From positions 496,001 to 560,000 of the forward strand of contig CP007053.1 of the NCBI GenBank assembly GCA_000242935.3: a DNA stretch of 64,000 nucleotides, given 5' to 3'. How positions within the stretch are numbered: position 1 is the stretch's first letter; every line of letters begins with the position of its first letter. The translations under genes and the position numbers were made by a program. The notes under the pieces were generated by a model. The model made no database searches, had not been told where the DNA came from, and worked only from the letters and a program-made list of their open reading frames with translations. This stretch comes from Opitutaceae bacterium TAV5. GTDB taxonomy: Bacteria > Verrucomicrobiota > Verrucomicrobiia > Opitutales > Opitutaceae. Positions 1 through 8,474 of the stretch are shown piece after piece.

Positions 1-806
1 CCGCCCTCCTCCTGCAAGCCATCGCCGGCCACGACCCGCACGACTCGACCTCCTGCCAGGTCGCCCTTCCCGACTACCGCGCCGGCCTCCATCGCCAATC
101 CGCCTCCTCCGAGGCGCCCCGCCGGCTCGGCATCCCCAAGGAATATTTCGGTGAAGGCCTCGACCCTGAAGTCGGCGCCGCCGTCGAGCAGGCCATCGCT
201 CACTACAAAAAACTCGGCTACGAAATCCGCGACGTTTCCCTGCCTCATACCGAGCATTGCCTGAGTGTTTATTACATCCTTTCCACGGCCGAGTGTTCCT
301 CCAACCTCGCCCGCCTCGACGGCATCCGCTACGGTTACCGCTCCCCCAACGCCACCGGTGCCGTTGACATCTACAGCAAAACCCGGGCCGAAGGTTTTGG
401 TCCCGAAGTCAAACGCCGTGTCATCCTCGGCACCTACGTCCTCAGCAGCGGCTACTACGACGCCTATTACCTCCGCGCGCAAAAAGTCCGCACCCTGATC
501 CGCCAGGATTTCCTGAACGCCTTCGGGCAAGTCGACGCCATCGTCACGCCCACGAGCCCCACGCCTGCGTTCCGCAAAGGCGAGCGCTCCGCCAACCCGA
601 TGGCCATGTATTTGTCCGACATCTACACGATCGGCGCCAACCTCGCCGGCATCCCCGGCATCAGCATCCCGTGCGGTTTCACCCGGGCCGGCCTCCCCAT
701 CGGCCTGCAACTCCTCGGCCAGCCGCTGAAAGAAGCCGACCTCCTCGCCATCGCCCACGCCTACGACTCCGTTCACGACTGGCACACCCGCCATCCCGCT
801 CTCTGA
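1..806 (+). CDS. gatA: Asp/Glu-tRNA amidotransferase subunit A, 3' part only
   Basis: C-terminal 267 codons of the amidase subunit of GatCAB, which makes Gln-tRNA(Gln) and Asn-tRNA(Asn) by transamidating the mischarged tRNAs. The reading frame enters at base 3 and stops at 806. Visible family signatures are DPHDSTS near the left edge, the GYEI core after a helix, and [11 protein letters not shown] at about 655-690, typical of the amidase-signature family C-terminal half. The Lys-Ser-Ser catalytic triad lies upstream of the window and cannot be checked. The gene is followed after a 185-base repeat-containing spacer by gatB, so the two subunits are probably co-transcribed; gatC is not in the window. 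Confidence 0.95.
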   Translation, partial: ALLLQAIAGHDPHDSTSCQVALPDYRAGLHRQSASSEAPRRLGIPKEYFGEGLDPEVGAAVEQAIAHYKKLGYEIRDVSLPHTEHCLSVYYILSTAECSSNLARLDGIRYGYRSPNATGAVDIYSKTRAEGFGPEVKRRVILGTYVLSSGYYDAYYLRAQKVRTLIRQDFLNAFGQVDAIVTPTSPTPAFRKGERSANPMAMYLSDIYTIGANLAGIPGISIPCGFTRAGLPIGLQLLGQPLKEADLLAIAHAYDSVHDWHTRHPAL

Positions 807-815
807 AAAATTCGC

Positions 816-962
816 ACAGAAGTTAAGAAGATCACGAAGGCACTCCCGTTCCCGTAACCTCCTCCCGCATCCGACACATCTTTCCTGAAAAAGAAAACGC
901 CACATCCGCCCGACCACCCTCCAGCCACCTCCGTGGCCTTCGTCTCCTTCTTATCTTCTGTT
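816..962. repeat. Imperfect inverted repeat in the gatA-gatB spacer
   Basis: The left arm (816-841, ACAGAAGTTAAGAAG then ATCACGAAGGC) is matched by the right arm (936-962, GCCTTCGTCTCCTTCTT then ATCTTCTGT) with a few mismatches, separated by about 95 bases. It belongs in style to the family of intergenic inverted repeats with GAAGG/CCTTC-rich arms seen also at 3647-3793 and 39451-39558. It may act as an RNA hairpin between gatA and gatB or be a small non-autonomous mobile element. No coding sequence is seen in the spacer. Confidence 0.6.
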
Positions 963-991
963 CAAAATAAAACGCTCTTCTGTAATTTATA

Positions 992-2455
992 ATGCAATAC
1001 GAAGCCGTCATCGGACTTGAAGTCCATATCCAGCTCAAAACCCGGACCAAGATGTTCACCCGAGCTCCCGCCGGCTACGGGCACGAACCCAACACCCTCA
1101 CCGATCCCGTCGTTCTCGCTCTCCCCGGCGCGCTTCCTGTCCTCAACAAGGCCGCCATCGACCAGATCATCAAAGCCGGTCTTCTCGTCGGCTGCACCAT
1201 CGCCCCCGAATGCCGCTGGGATCGCAAAAACTACTTCTACCCCGACTCTCCCAAAAACTACCAGCTCACCCAGCAATTCCACCCCATCTGCCTCGGCGGC
1301 GAAGTCGAAATCGAACTCCCCGGTCCCGCCCGCAACATCATGGGCGAACACAAAAAAATCCCTCTCAACCGCATCCACCTCGAAGAAGACGTCGGCAAAC
1401 TCAACCACCACGCCACCGACTCCCTCGTCGACTACAATCGCGCCGGCACCCCGCTGATGGAGCTCGTCACCGAACCGGCACTCCACTCCGCCGATGAAGC
1501 CTTCGCCTTCCTCACCGCCCTGCGCGCCGTCATGGTCCAGGGCGGCGTTTCCGACTGCGACATGGAAAAAGGCCAGATGCGCTGCGATGCCAACGTCTCC
1601 ATCCGTCCTGCCGGCAGCACGACGCTCGGCACCAAGGTCGAAATGAAGAATCTCAACTCGATCTCCTACGTCCGCGACGGCATCGCCCACGAAATCAGAC
1701 GCCAGACCGCTCTCGTCCAGTCCGGCGGCCGGGTCGTGCAGGAAACCCGCGACTACGACGGTCTCACTGGCGCTTCGCAATCCCTCCGTACCAAGGAAGA
1801 CGCGCATGACTACCGCTTTTTCCCCGACCCCGACCTCCTGCCCGTCCGTGTGGATGACGCCTGGAAAGCCACCATCGCCGCCACGCTTCCCGAACGCCCC
1901 TTCGACCGCCAGCGCCGCCTGATGGCCGATTACAGCCTCCCCTACACCATCACCAGCGTCCTCATCTGGGACAAACCCCTCGCCGGCTACTACGACACCG
2001 CCGTCCAGCTCGCCGGCCCCGCTCTCGCGCAGCCGCTGGGCAACTGGATCACCAACGATCTTCTCCGTGAACTCGGCGCGGCCAATGCGACTTTCGACGA
2101 AGCCGCCGCGAAAATCCCTCCGGCCAACCTCGTTGCTCTCGTGAAACTCATCGCCGACGGCCTTCTCACGAACAACACCGCCAAAGAAGTTTTCATCGAC
2201 ATGTTCGCCACCGGCGACGCCCCCGAGGCCATCGCCGATCGCCGTGGTCTCAAGACCGTCCCGACCGACTCCAACGAACTCGAGCAATGGTGCCGCGATG
2301 CCATCGCCGCCAACGAAAAGGCCGCCAACGAATTCCGCGCCGGCAAGGAATCCGCCATCAACGGCCTCAAAGGCCCCGTGATGAAAGCCAGTCGCGGCAA
2401 AGCCAATCCGAAACAGGTCGACGAAACCCTCCGCCGCCTGCTGGCCTCCGGCTGA
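992..2455 (+). CDS. gatB: Asp/Glu-tRNA amidotransferase subunit B
   Basis: 487-residue GatB, the kinase/tRNA-binding subunit of GatCAB that phosphorylates the mischarged Glu or Asp and recruits the tRNA. It starts with MQYEAVIGLEVHIQL, the canonical GatB N-terminus. The GatB signature region (NRIHLEEDVGKLNH, then YNRAGTPLMELVTEP at about residues 130-165) and KVEMKNLNS are intact. The C-terminal YqeY-like helical domain ends with KGPVMKASRGKANPKQV and a short helix. Length is normal for the family (about 475-490). A 1.3-kb antisense open frame over it is a GC-content shadow. It follows gatA on the same strand, and yraN follows after 51 bases. Confidence 0.97.
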   Translation: MQYEAVIGLEVHIQLKTRTKMFTRAPAGYGHEPNTLTDPVVLALPGALPVLNKAAIDQIIKAGLLVGCTIAPECRWDRKNYFYPDSPKNYQLTQQFHPICLGGEVEIELPGPARNIMGEHKKIPLNRIHLEEDVGKLNHHATDSLVDYNRAGTPLMELVTEPALHSADEAFAFLTALRAVMVQGGVSDCDMEKGQMRCDANVSIRPAGSTTLGTKVEMKNLNSISYVRDGIAHEIRRQTALVQSGGRVVQETRDYDGLTGASQSLRTKEDAHDYRFFPDPDLLPVRVDDAWKATIAATLPERPFDRQRRLMADYSLPYTITSVLIWDKPLAGYYDTAVQLAGPALAQPLGNWITNDLLRELGAANATFDEAAAKIPPANLVALVKLIADGLLTNNTAKEVFIDMFATGDAPEAIADRRGLKTVPTDSNELEQWCRDAIAANEKAANEFRAGKESAINGLKGPVMKASRGKANPKQVDETLRRLLASG

Positions 2456-2506
2456 CGCCTCCTCCCTGCGATATTTCGTTTCCCGCTCTTTACCACGCAG
2501 TAGTCC

Positions 2507-2923
2507 ATGAGGCTCATGAAAAACGCCTCTCGCCGTATCGATGCACCTTCCTCACCTGCCCGTGCCCGTGGCGACATCGGAGAACAGGCCGCGGCCGATT
2601 ACCTCCGCGCCAAGGGCTACCGCATCCTCGCCCGCAACTGGCGCAACCCCGCCGACCGTCGCGAAGAGCTCGACCTGATCTGCGACGACGCCGGCATCAT
2701 CGTCTTTGTCGAAGTCAAAACCCGCGCCGCCACCGCGCTCGTCCCCGGTTACCACGCCGTCAGCCGGGCCAAAAAACTCGTCCTCCGGCGTGCCTGCCGC
2801 GCCTGGCTCCACGGCTGCGACCCCCGTCCCGATCATTACCGCTTCGACATTGTCGACGTCGCCATGACCCGCAGTAACACCGTGGTCGATGTCTTCCACT
2901 ACGAATGCATCCCTCTCTTTTAA
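2507..2923 (+). CDS. yraN: YraN/UPF0102 family nuclease-fold protein
   Basis: 138-residue member of the UPF0102 (YraN) family, predicted PD-(D/E)XK nuclease fold of unproven function, often near rnhB or DNA-processing genes. Visible motifs are GEQAAADYLRAKGYRILARNWR (written here only as the family helix-strand start), EELDLIC and the active-site-like strand IVFVEVKTR at about residues 72-80. The first residues MRLMKNASRRID extend beyond the usual start; an internal ATG at residue 4 is equally possible. It lies 51 bases after gatB and 84 before the cyclophilin gene, in a same-strand run that could be one transcript. Confidence 0.88.
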   Translation: MRLMKNASRRIDAPSSPARARGDIGEQAAADYLRAKGYRILARNWRNPADRREELDLICDDAGIIVFVEVKTRAATALVPGYHAVSRAKKLVLRRACRAWLHGCDPRPDHYRFDIVDVAMTRSNTVVDVFHYECIPLF

Positions 2924-3007
2924 GCCTGCCTCCTTTTCCCGTTTCGATTCCTTGCCGATCATTTTTCACTGTCGTGACGCCGGAGCATCTGCCACCTTGA
3001 CCGGCGT

Positions 3008-3646
3008 ATGAATCCAAAAAAACTCCTTTCGCTCCTCACCACCCTCGCCGCCATGTCGCTTGCCTTCGTGCAAACGACCGTTGCCGCCGCAGACGCCGTA
3101 CCTGCCGACAGTAAACCGGTTGCAGCCGCCGGCAAGGAAGTCGCCGTCATCTCGACCACTTACGGCGACATGACCATCGCCTTCTGGCCCGAGGTCGCCC
3201 CGAACACCGTCGAAAACTTCAAAAAACTCGCCCGCGACGGGTTTTATGACCACACCGCCTTCCACCGCATCATCAAGGGCTTCATGATCCAGGGCGGCTG
3301 CCCCAACACCAAACCCGGCGCCACCGGCACCCCCGGCACAGGAGATGCCGGTTACAAGATCAAGGCCGAATTCAACTCCAGGTCCCACGTGCGCGGCGTC
3401 ATCTCGATGGCCCGCTCCAGCGACCCTGATTCGGCCGGCAGCCAGTTCTTCATTTGCCACGGCGATGCGAAGTTTCTCGACCGCCAGTACACCGCCTTCG
3501 GCCAGCTCATCGCCGGCGATGACGTGCTCGACAAGATCGCCACCGCTCCCACCCGCCCCGACGGACGCGAAAACAGCACACCGCGCGACCGTATCGAGGT
3601 GAAAAGCATCCGCATCGTGGAGCAGACGGGAACTTCCAAAAATTGA
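3008..3646 (+). CDS. Exported cyclophilin-type peptidyl-prolyl isomerase
   Basis: 212-residue cyclophilin that catalyses cis-trans isomerisation of X-Pro bonds. An N-terminal hydrophobic segment (residues 6-26) ending in VAAADA looks like a Sec signal peptide, so it probably acts in the periplasm. The core carries the active-site blocks TAFHRIIKGFMIQGG (catalytic Arg of FHR), a SQFFIC block and FLDRQYTAFGQLI, in the right order and spacing for PpiA/PpiB enzymes. The start at 3008 is supported by the signal peptide. It is followed by an inverted repeat (3647-3793) that may end transcription. Confidence 0.93.
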   Translation: MNPKKLLSLLTTLAAMSLAFVQTTVAAADAVPADSKPVAAAGKEVAVISTTYGDMTIAFWPEVAPNTVENFKKLARDGFYDHTAFHRIIKGFMIQGGCPNTKPGATGTPGTGDAGYKIKAEFNSRSHVRGVISMARSSDPDSAGSQFFICHGDAKFLDRQYTAFGQLIAGDDVLDKIATAPTRPDGRENSTPRDRIEVKSIRIVEQTGTSKN

Positions 3647-3793
3647 TTTTTACCGCGAAGGACGCGAAGAGCGCGAAGATGAACCCAATACTGCCATCAT
3701 GGTGCTCAATGAGTGCATGCCCAATGGGTCGATTAAACTCCTGCGGTTTCATTTTTTCCGATCTTCGCATCCTTCGCGTCCTTCGCGGTTAAT
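3647..3793. repeat. Long inverted repeat, 'CGCGAAGGACGCGAAG' family
   Basis: The left arm starts in the stop region of the cyclophilin gene and reads TTTTTACCGCGAAGGACGCG followed by AAGAGCGCGAAGAT (to 3680). The right arm (3761-3793) is its near-complement, ATCTTCGCATCCTTCGCGTC then CTTCGCGGTTAA. About 80 bases lie between the arms. Similar arms occur at 39451-39558. The element fills the space between the cyclophilin gene and meaB and could fold into a very stable hairpin in RNA. Confidence 0.75.
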
Positions 3794-3819
3794 TTCCAGA
3801 ACCTCCCGGAAATATCCTC

Positions 3820-4974
3820 ATGACCCGGCCCTCTCCCGATTCCTCCCGCCACTCTCACGATCACGCCCACAGCCTCCCCGCCGGCGAGGTTCCCGACTGG
3901 GTACCGGACAACGCCGTCGGCAATCGCGCCTTCGCCACCCGCATCGTCCAGGGCACCGGCAAGGGCGGCGCCGTCGCCTCCTCCTCCGCCGCGCCGCGCC
4001 GCCGCACGCTCACGCTCGACGAGTACGAACAGGGCGTCCTCGCCTGCAACCCCACCGTCCTCGGCCGCGCCATCACGCTTATCGAAAGCAACGCCTCCGC
4101 GCACCAGGAACTCGCCCAGCAACTGCTCGCCCGCCTGCTCCCGCACACCGGACGCGCCAAACGCATCGGCATCACCGGCATCCCCGGCGCCGGCAAATCC
4201 ACCTTCATCGAAGCCTTCGGCACGCATCTCACCGGCCTCGGCCATCGCGTCGCCGTCCTCGCCATCGATCCCTCCAGTTCGCTCACCGGCGGCAGCATCC
4301 TCGGCGACAAGGTGCGCATGGAAAAACTCTCGCAACACCCCGCCGCCTTCATCCGCCCCTCGCCCTCCGGCGGCTCGCTCGGCGGCGTCGCCCGCAAGAC
4401 CCGCGAAGCCGTCCTCGTCTGCGAGGCGGCCGGCTACGATGTCGTCATCGTCGAGACCGTCGGCGTGGGTCAAAACGAAGTCACCGTCCGTTCGATGGTC
4501 GATTATTTTCTCGTGCTGATGATCTCCGGCGCGGGTGACGAAATCCAGGGCATCAAGAAAGGCGTCATCGAGCTCGCCGACACGCTCGTCGTGAACAAGG
4601 CCGACGGCGACAACCTTCCCCGCGCCACGCTCGCGCAGGCCGAGATGAAGCGCGTGCTCCACATCCTCAAGGCTCACACCGAGGGCTGGGAAGTCCCCGC
4701 CCTGCTCGCCTCTTCGCTCACCGGCCAGGGCGTGCCCGAAGTCTGGAAAACCACCGAGGCGTATTTCGAGGCCACTACGGCCAGCGGCGCGCTCCGCGAA
4801 CGGCGCCGCACCCAGGCCATCGAGTGGATGCACACGCTCATCAACGAAAGCCTGCGCACGCGTTTTTACCAGAAACCCTCCGTGCAGGCCCGCCTGCCCG
4901 AATTCGAAGCCGCCGTCGCCGATGGCAAAAAACCTGTCCTCGCCGCCGCGCTGGAATTGCTCGGCGAATCGTAA
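3820..4974 (+). CDS. meaB: MeaB/ArgK-type GTPase, B12-mutase chaperone
   Basis: 384-residue G3E-family GTPase of the MeaB/MMAA group, which guards and loads adenosylcobalamin on methylmalonyl-CoA mutase. The P-loop [18 protein letters not shown] lies at about residues 124-141, followed by AIDPSSS, the EKLS helix, [10 protein letters not shown] (switch region) and the base-specificity motif NKADGDN. The C-terminal dimerisation helix region is present. The first 60 residues are longer than usual and contain a His cluster, HSHDHAH at residues 11-17, reminiscent of metal-storing tails on HypB/UreG, though MeaB itself is not known to handle free metal. No mutase gene is in the window, so the partner enzyme is encoded elsewhere. 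Confidence 0.93.
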   Translation: MTRPSPDSSRHSHDHAHSLPAGEVPDWVPDNAVGNRAFATRIVQGTGKGGAVASSSAAPRRRTLTLDEYEQGVLACNPTVLGRAITLIESNASAHQELAQQLLARLLPHTGRAKRIGITGIPGAGKSTFIEAFGTHLTGLGHRVAVLAIDPSSSLTGGSILGDKVRMEKLSQHPAAFIRPSPSGGSLGGVARKTREAVLVCEAAGYDVVIVETVGVGQNEVTVRSMVDYFLVLMISGAGDEIQGIKKGVIELADTLVVNKADGDNLPRATLAQAEMKRVLHILKAHTEGWEVPALLASSLTGQGVPEVWKTTEAYFEATTASGALRERRRTQAIEWMHTLINESLRTRFYQKPSVQARLPEFEAAVADGKKPVLAAALELLGES

Positions 4975-5009
4975 ACGCCATCCTTTCCGCTCCCTCCCCG
5001 CTTCCTGTC

Positions 5010-5429
<420 letters not shown>

Positions 5430-5453
5430 TCATTGCCACTGGCGATGAAGGAT

Positions 5454-5726
5454 TCATCCCGGCGTCGTCGCCACCTCGAGCGCATCGAGATGCGCGAGCG
5501 CGGCGGCGCGATCCGCACCGCACATTTCCTGCGACGGACGCAGGCTCGCGCAGACGGCGGGGCGTTCCGGCCGGCCGAAAATCGCACAGCGCAAGTCGGG
5601 CAACAACTGCACACAGGGCACGCCCGCCGGCTTCCCGAACGGCATGCCCGGGATCGGTGTGCTGATCGACGGCGCGATGCAACATGCGCCGCAACCGGCG
5701 CGGCAGGACAACGAAGCGTCTGTCAC
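5454..5726 (-). CDS. YkgJ family Cys-cluster protein
   Basis: 90-residue protein of the YkgJ/CxxCxxCC family (UPF0153), small proteins thought to bind Zn or an Fe-S cluster through conserved cysteines. Visible motifs are CRAGCGACCIAPS, PGMPFGKPAG, CVQL, CAIFGRPERPAVC and PSQEMCG, which match the short E. coli YcgN/YkgJ-type relatives. The start is a GTG at 5726 overlapping the menE stop as GTGA, a classic translational-coupling overlap; there is no in-frame ATG close by. It is the last gene of the pyrD-menE-ykgJ run. Its role beside menE is unknown. Confidence 0.85.
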   Translation of the reverse strand: MTDASLSCRAGCGACCIAPSISTPIPGMPFGKPAGVPCVQLLPDLRCAIFGRPERPAVCASLRPSQEMCGADRAAALAHLDALEVATTPG

Positions 5727-7381
5727 GCGGCTTCTCCGGCAGCGTGGCGACGCAGCGCCTCGCGGTTGAGCTTGCCTTGCGCCGAGCGCGGCCAGGGCAT
5801 CACAGCCACGTAGCGGCGCGGACATTTGAACGGCGCCAGCTTGCCGGTCAGCGCCGCGCGCACGGCGGCGGCATCCACCGGAGGAAACGAGTCGTCCGCC
5901 GGATAACACGCCACCACCGCCTCGCCCCACCCGGGATCGGGCACGCCGATCACAGCCACGTCACCCGGGAAAAACCCCGTCGCCCGCAACGCCGCCTCGA
6001 CCTCCTGCGGGTTGACCTTTTCGCCTCCCGTGATGATCAGCGCATCGCGGCGTCCGGAAACATGCAGGCTGCCGGCCGCGTCGAACGAACCGGCGTCGCC
6101 GGTCTCCCAAGCGGCGCTTCGCGCCAGTTCGGAGTTCAGGGTTTCCGGTTCAGGGTTACCGGAAGATGCGACATCGCCGGTCTCCCGCCCCTCCTGCGCC
6201 CCGAACCCTGCACCCTGAACCCCGAACCCTGAACGCTGAACTCCCGTCGCGCTAGCGACGGCGCGCCAGCCGGGCCAGTATCCGTGAAACAAGGACGCCG
6301 AACGGATCGCGATGCGGTTGCCGCCGCCTCCATCCGCCATCAGGTCGATGCGCGCGTGCGGCATCGGGCGGCCGGCGCCGCGTCCGCCGGCGGCAAACTC
6401 CTCCGGCGTGAGCGCCGCCACCATCGCCGCCGTCTCTGTCATGCCATAAGAAAACGCCAGCGGCAGCCGCGCCGCCGCGCCCGCCTCGACCAGCGCCGGC
6501 CAGCTCGGGCCTCCCCCGATGAAGACGGCACGAAACCCGCGCAGCCACGCCAGCGCGGACTCGTCGGCGTTGTCCAGCAATCGCTGGAGCTGGGTCGGCA
6601 CGAGCGAAAGAAACGTGGCGGCGTTCGCAGCTACATTGTCGCCGGGAGCAGGGCGCTCCTCGCCGCGTTCGATGCGTTTCCAGTCGGCGTGCCGGTAGCT
6701 ACCGCCGGTCAACGCGCAGCGCATCCAGGCCATCAGGCCGCTGATGTGATGGAGCGGCAGGAGCCCGACCGCGTTGACCCGGCCCACGCCGAAGTGGCGG
6801 CAAAAACCGTCCACCGCTGCGGCCAGCGTTTGCCCGTCGTGGCGGGCGAGCTTGAGGTTGCCCGAGGAACCGCCGGTGGGGATGCAGAGCCAGCCGGAGT
6901 GGCACGGGCTTCCAGCCCGTGATGTGGCATGGGCATCCTTGCCCATGATTGCCGGACAGGGAGGGGGGACATTTGCGGCGCGGAGCGCCGTCCACGGGCT
7001 GGAAGCCCGTGCCACGAGAGGAAGCGATGGTTGAGCCGCGAGCGCGGCGAACTGCGCCCGCTCGCGTTCGCCCCAGGACGGGTCGGCGATAAAAACCGGA
7101 CGGCCGTCATCCGCGGCCACGGCGTCGGCCAGCGCGATGCGGAAGCGGAGCGGGTCACGTTCGTCGACGAGGTGAATTGCGGGAGCGGCGGCATTCCTGC
7201 CGCTGCGACGAGGCGCAACGCGCCTCGCCCCGATCTTCCCGGGAAGTTCATCCGCCCCCTGTCGGGTTGCCGGTCTTGTGGAGACACTGTCCGGCAAGGC
7301 AGCGGCAGGAATGCCGCCGCTCCCCGGGCAATCTCTCCGGATGCTCTCCTGCAACAGCCGTCCGAGTTCCGCGCGCGTCAT
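5723..7381 (-). CDS. menE: MenE-like o-succinylbenzoate-CoA ligase with repeat insertions
   Basis: 552-residue AMP-forming acyl-CoA ligase, best matching MenE of menaquinone synthesis. Core motifs are PTGGSSGN (phosphate loop), LPLHHISGLMAWMR, SYGMTETAAM, ETGDAGSF, GRRDALIITGGEKVNPQEVE and the C-terminal GKLNREAL with the catalytic Lys. The ATG at 7381 has an AGGAG eight bases upstream, which decides against a longer frame starting at 7471. The gene is about 110-130 residues longer than typical MenE because three repeat blocks sit inside it: 7181-7324, 6899-7015 and 6131-6244, each a multiple of three bases long by my boundaries. It lies 25 bases after pyrD. Other men genes are not in view, so substrate is inferred, and activity despite the insertions is unproven. 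Confidence 0.82.
   Translation of the reverse strand: MTRAELGRLLQESIRRDCPGSGGIPAAALPDSVSTRPATRQGADELPGKIGARRVAPRRSGRNAAAPAIHLVDERDPLRFRIALADAVAADDGRPVFIADPSWGERERAQFAALAAQPSLPLVARASSPWTALRAANVPPPCPAIMGKDAHATSRAGSPCHSGWLCIPTGGSSGNLKLARHDGQTLAAAVDGFCRHFGVGRVNAVGLLPLHHISGLMAWMRCALTGGSYRHADWKRIERGEERPAPGDNVAANAATFLSLVPTQLQRLLDNADESALAWLRGFRAVFIGGGPSWPALVEAGAAARLPLAFSYGMTETAAMVAALTPEEFAAGGRGAGRPMPHARIDLMADGGGGNRIAIRSASLFHGYWPGWRAVASATGVQRSGFGVQGAGFGAQEGRETGDVASSGNPEPETLNSELARSAAWETGDAGSFDAAGSLHVSGRRDALIITGGEKVNPQEVEAALRATGFFPGDVAVIGVPDPGWGEAVVACYPADDSFPPVDAAAVRAALTGKLAPFKCPRRYVAVMPWPRSAQGKLNREALRRHAAGEAA
6131..6244. repeat. In-frame inverted repeat of TTCAGGGTT type inside menE
   Basis: The block begins GGAGTTCAGGGTTTCC and ends in tandem CCCTGAAC / CCGAACCCTGAA motifs with a final CTGAACTCC, so the two ends are inverted relative to each other. 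About 114 bases (38 codons). In the MenE protein it encodes a low-complexity Gly/Gln/Phe stretch just before the conserved ETGD motif, and a second copy of ETGD appears inside the insert. This is where normal MenE passes directly from the GYW-type strand to ETGD. Confidence 0.7.
6899..7015. repeat. In-frame GTGGC-type REP-like array inside menE
   Basis: Two plus-oriented units (GTGGCACGGGCTTCCAGCCC and GTGGCATGGGCATCCTTGCC) followed by an inverted unit ending GCCCGTGCCAC. Total 117 bases, 39 codons, with no stop in the menE frame. It lies directly upstream (in protein terms, N-terminal) of the IPTGGSSG phosphate loop. The same units form intergenic arrays at 20943-21098, 42642-43012 and 53433-53738. 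Confidence 0.85.
7181..7324. repeat. In-frame inverted repeat of GGCGGCATTCCTGCCGCTG type inside menE
   Basis: Perfect 24-bp arms: GGGAGCGGCGGCATTCCTGC+CGCT at 7181-7204 and its complement at 7301-7324, with a CGAGGCG/CGCCTCG sub-hairpin next to the left arm. Total 144 bases, 48 codons, open in the menE frame. The same core recurs at 38408-38550 between galK and the AAA ATPase gene. Confidence 0.82.
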
Positions 7382-7406
7382 GCGATCTGCTCCTGCGGCC
7401 AGCCCT

Positions 7407-8474
7407 TCACCAGCCCGCCCGGTGATTGTCCGCGAGCGCGCGGGCGAGCTGCGCCGCGAAAAACGCGCCACGGTAGATCATCCCGGTGTAGATCTGCACG
7501 AGCGAGGCGCCGGCGTCCATTTTCTCGCAGGCGGCCTTCGTATCCATGATGCCGCCCACGCCGATGATCGGCAGGCGGCCATGCGTGGCGCGGGAGATGT
7601 ACTTGATTATCTCCGTCGAACGCTCGCGGACGGGCGCGCCGCTGAGTCCGCCGGTTTCGTTGACCGTGGCAAACCAGCCGGGGCGGGCGAGCGTCGTATT
7701 CGTGGCGATGATACCGTCGAGGCCGAGTCCGAGCAGGGTTTCGAGCACGTCGTCGATCTGCTGCCACGAGAGATCAGGGGCGATCTTGAGGAGGATCGGG
7801 CGGCGCGGTTTGCCGGCAGTGGCACGGGCGGCGTTGGCCTCGCAGAGGGCGCGCAGCACGCCTTCGAGCCGGTCCTTTTCCTGGAGCTTGCGCAGGTCGG
7901 GCGTGTTGGGGCTGCTGACGTTGATCGCGATGTAGTCGGCATGGTCGGCGAGCAGGCCGAAGCTCGTGAGGTAGTCGCCAACCGCCTCCTCCAGCGAGGC
8001 GACTTTCGATTTGCCGAGGTTGACGCCGACGGGGATGCGGCGCTTGCCGGGGCCGGGCATCCGGGCGAGACGGCGGGCAACGTGCTCCGCGCCCGAGTTG
8101 TTGAAACCCATCCGGTTGATGACGGCCTCCTGCGCGGGGTAGCGAAACATGCGCGGCTTCGGGTTGCCGGGCTGCGCCAGCGCGGTGACGGTGCCGATCT
8201 CGGCATGGCCGAAACCCAGCGCCGCCATCGCCGGCCAGATGGCGCCTTCCTTGTCGAAGCCCGCGGCGAGCCCGACGGCATTGGGAAACTCCAGCCCGAA
8301 AGCGCGCACCGGGCGGTATACGGAGCGCGGCAGGCGGTGCCACGCTTCGAGAGCGCGGCACAGCGGCGGCAGCTTGCCGAGCACATTGAGCGCGGTCACG
8401 GCGACTTCGTGCGCCGGCTCGCAGTCGAGACGGAAAAACAGCGGACGGGCAATTTTTTCGTAGAGGGATCCCAT
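7407..8474 (-). CDS. pyrD: Quinone-dependent dihydroorotate dehydrogenase (class 2)
   Basis: 355-residue class 2 dihydroorotate dehydrogenase of pyrimidine synthesis, a membrane-associated FMN enzyme passing electrons to quinone. The N-terminal amphipathic helix region typical of class 2 (YEKIARPLFFRLDCE) is present. Conserved blocks include GLAAGFDKEG, GHAEIGTVT, NRMGFNN, VNLGKSK, INVSSPNTP (catalytic Ser), KIAPDLSW, the TNTT loop, GGLSGAP, GVGGI and QIYTGMIYRG (FMN phosphate site). The ATG at 8474 gives normal length; the open frame continues upstream only as a shadow of the permease gene. It starts a three-gene minus-strand run with menE and the YkgJ-type gene. Confidence 0.96.
   Translation of the reverse strand: MGSLYEKIARPLFFRLDCEPAHEVAVTALNVLGKLPPLCRALEAWHRLPRSVYRPVRAFGLEFPNAVGLAAGFDKEGAIWPAMAALGFGHAEIGTVTALAQPGNPKPRMFRYPAQEAVINRMGFNNSGAEHVARRLARMPGPGKRRIPVGVNLGKSKVASLEEAVGDYLTSFGLLADHADYIAINVSSPNTPDLRKLQEKDRLEGVLRALCEANAARATAGKPRRPILLKIAPDLSWQQIDDVLETLLGLGLDGIIATNTTLARPGWFATVNETGGLSGAPVRERSTEIIKYISRATHGRLPIIGVGGIMDTKAACEKMDAGASLVQIYTGMIYRGAFFAAQLARALADNHRAGW

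Noticed and set aside
4824-5009. Upstream extension of yjbQ overlapping meaB
   Set aside because: The extension has no similarity to YjbQ proteins and overlaps the well-supported meaB 3' end; the ATG at 5010 gives the family length.
7382-7471. Longer menE start overlapping pyrD
   Set aside because: The AGGAG just upstream of 7381 and the loss of similarity before it favour the shorter form.
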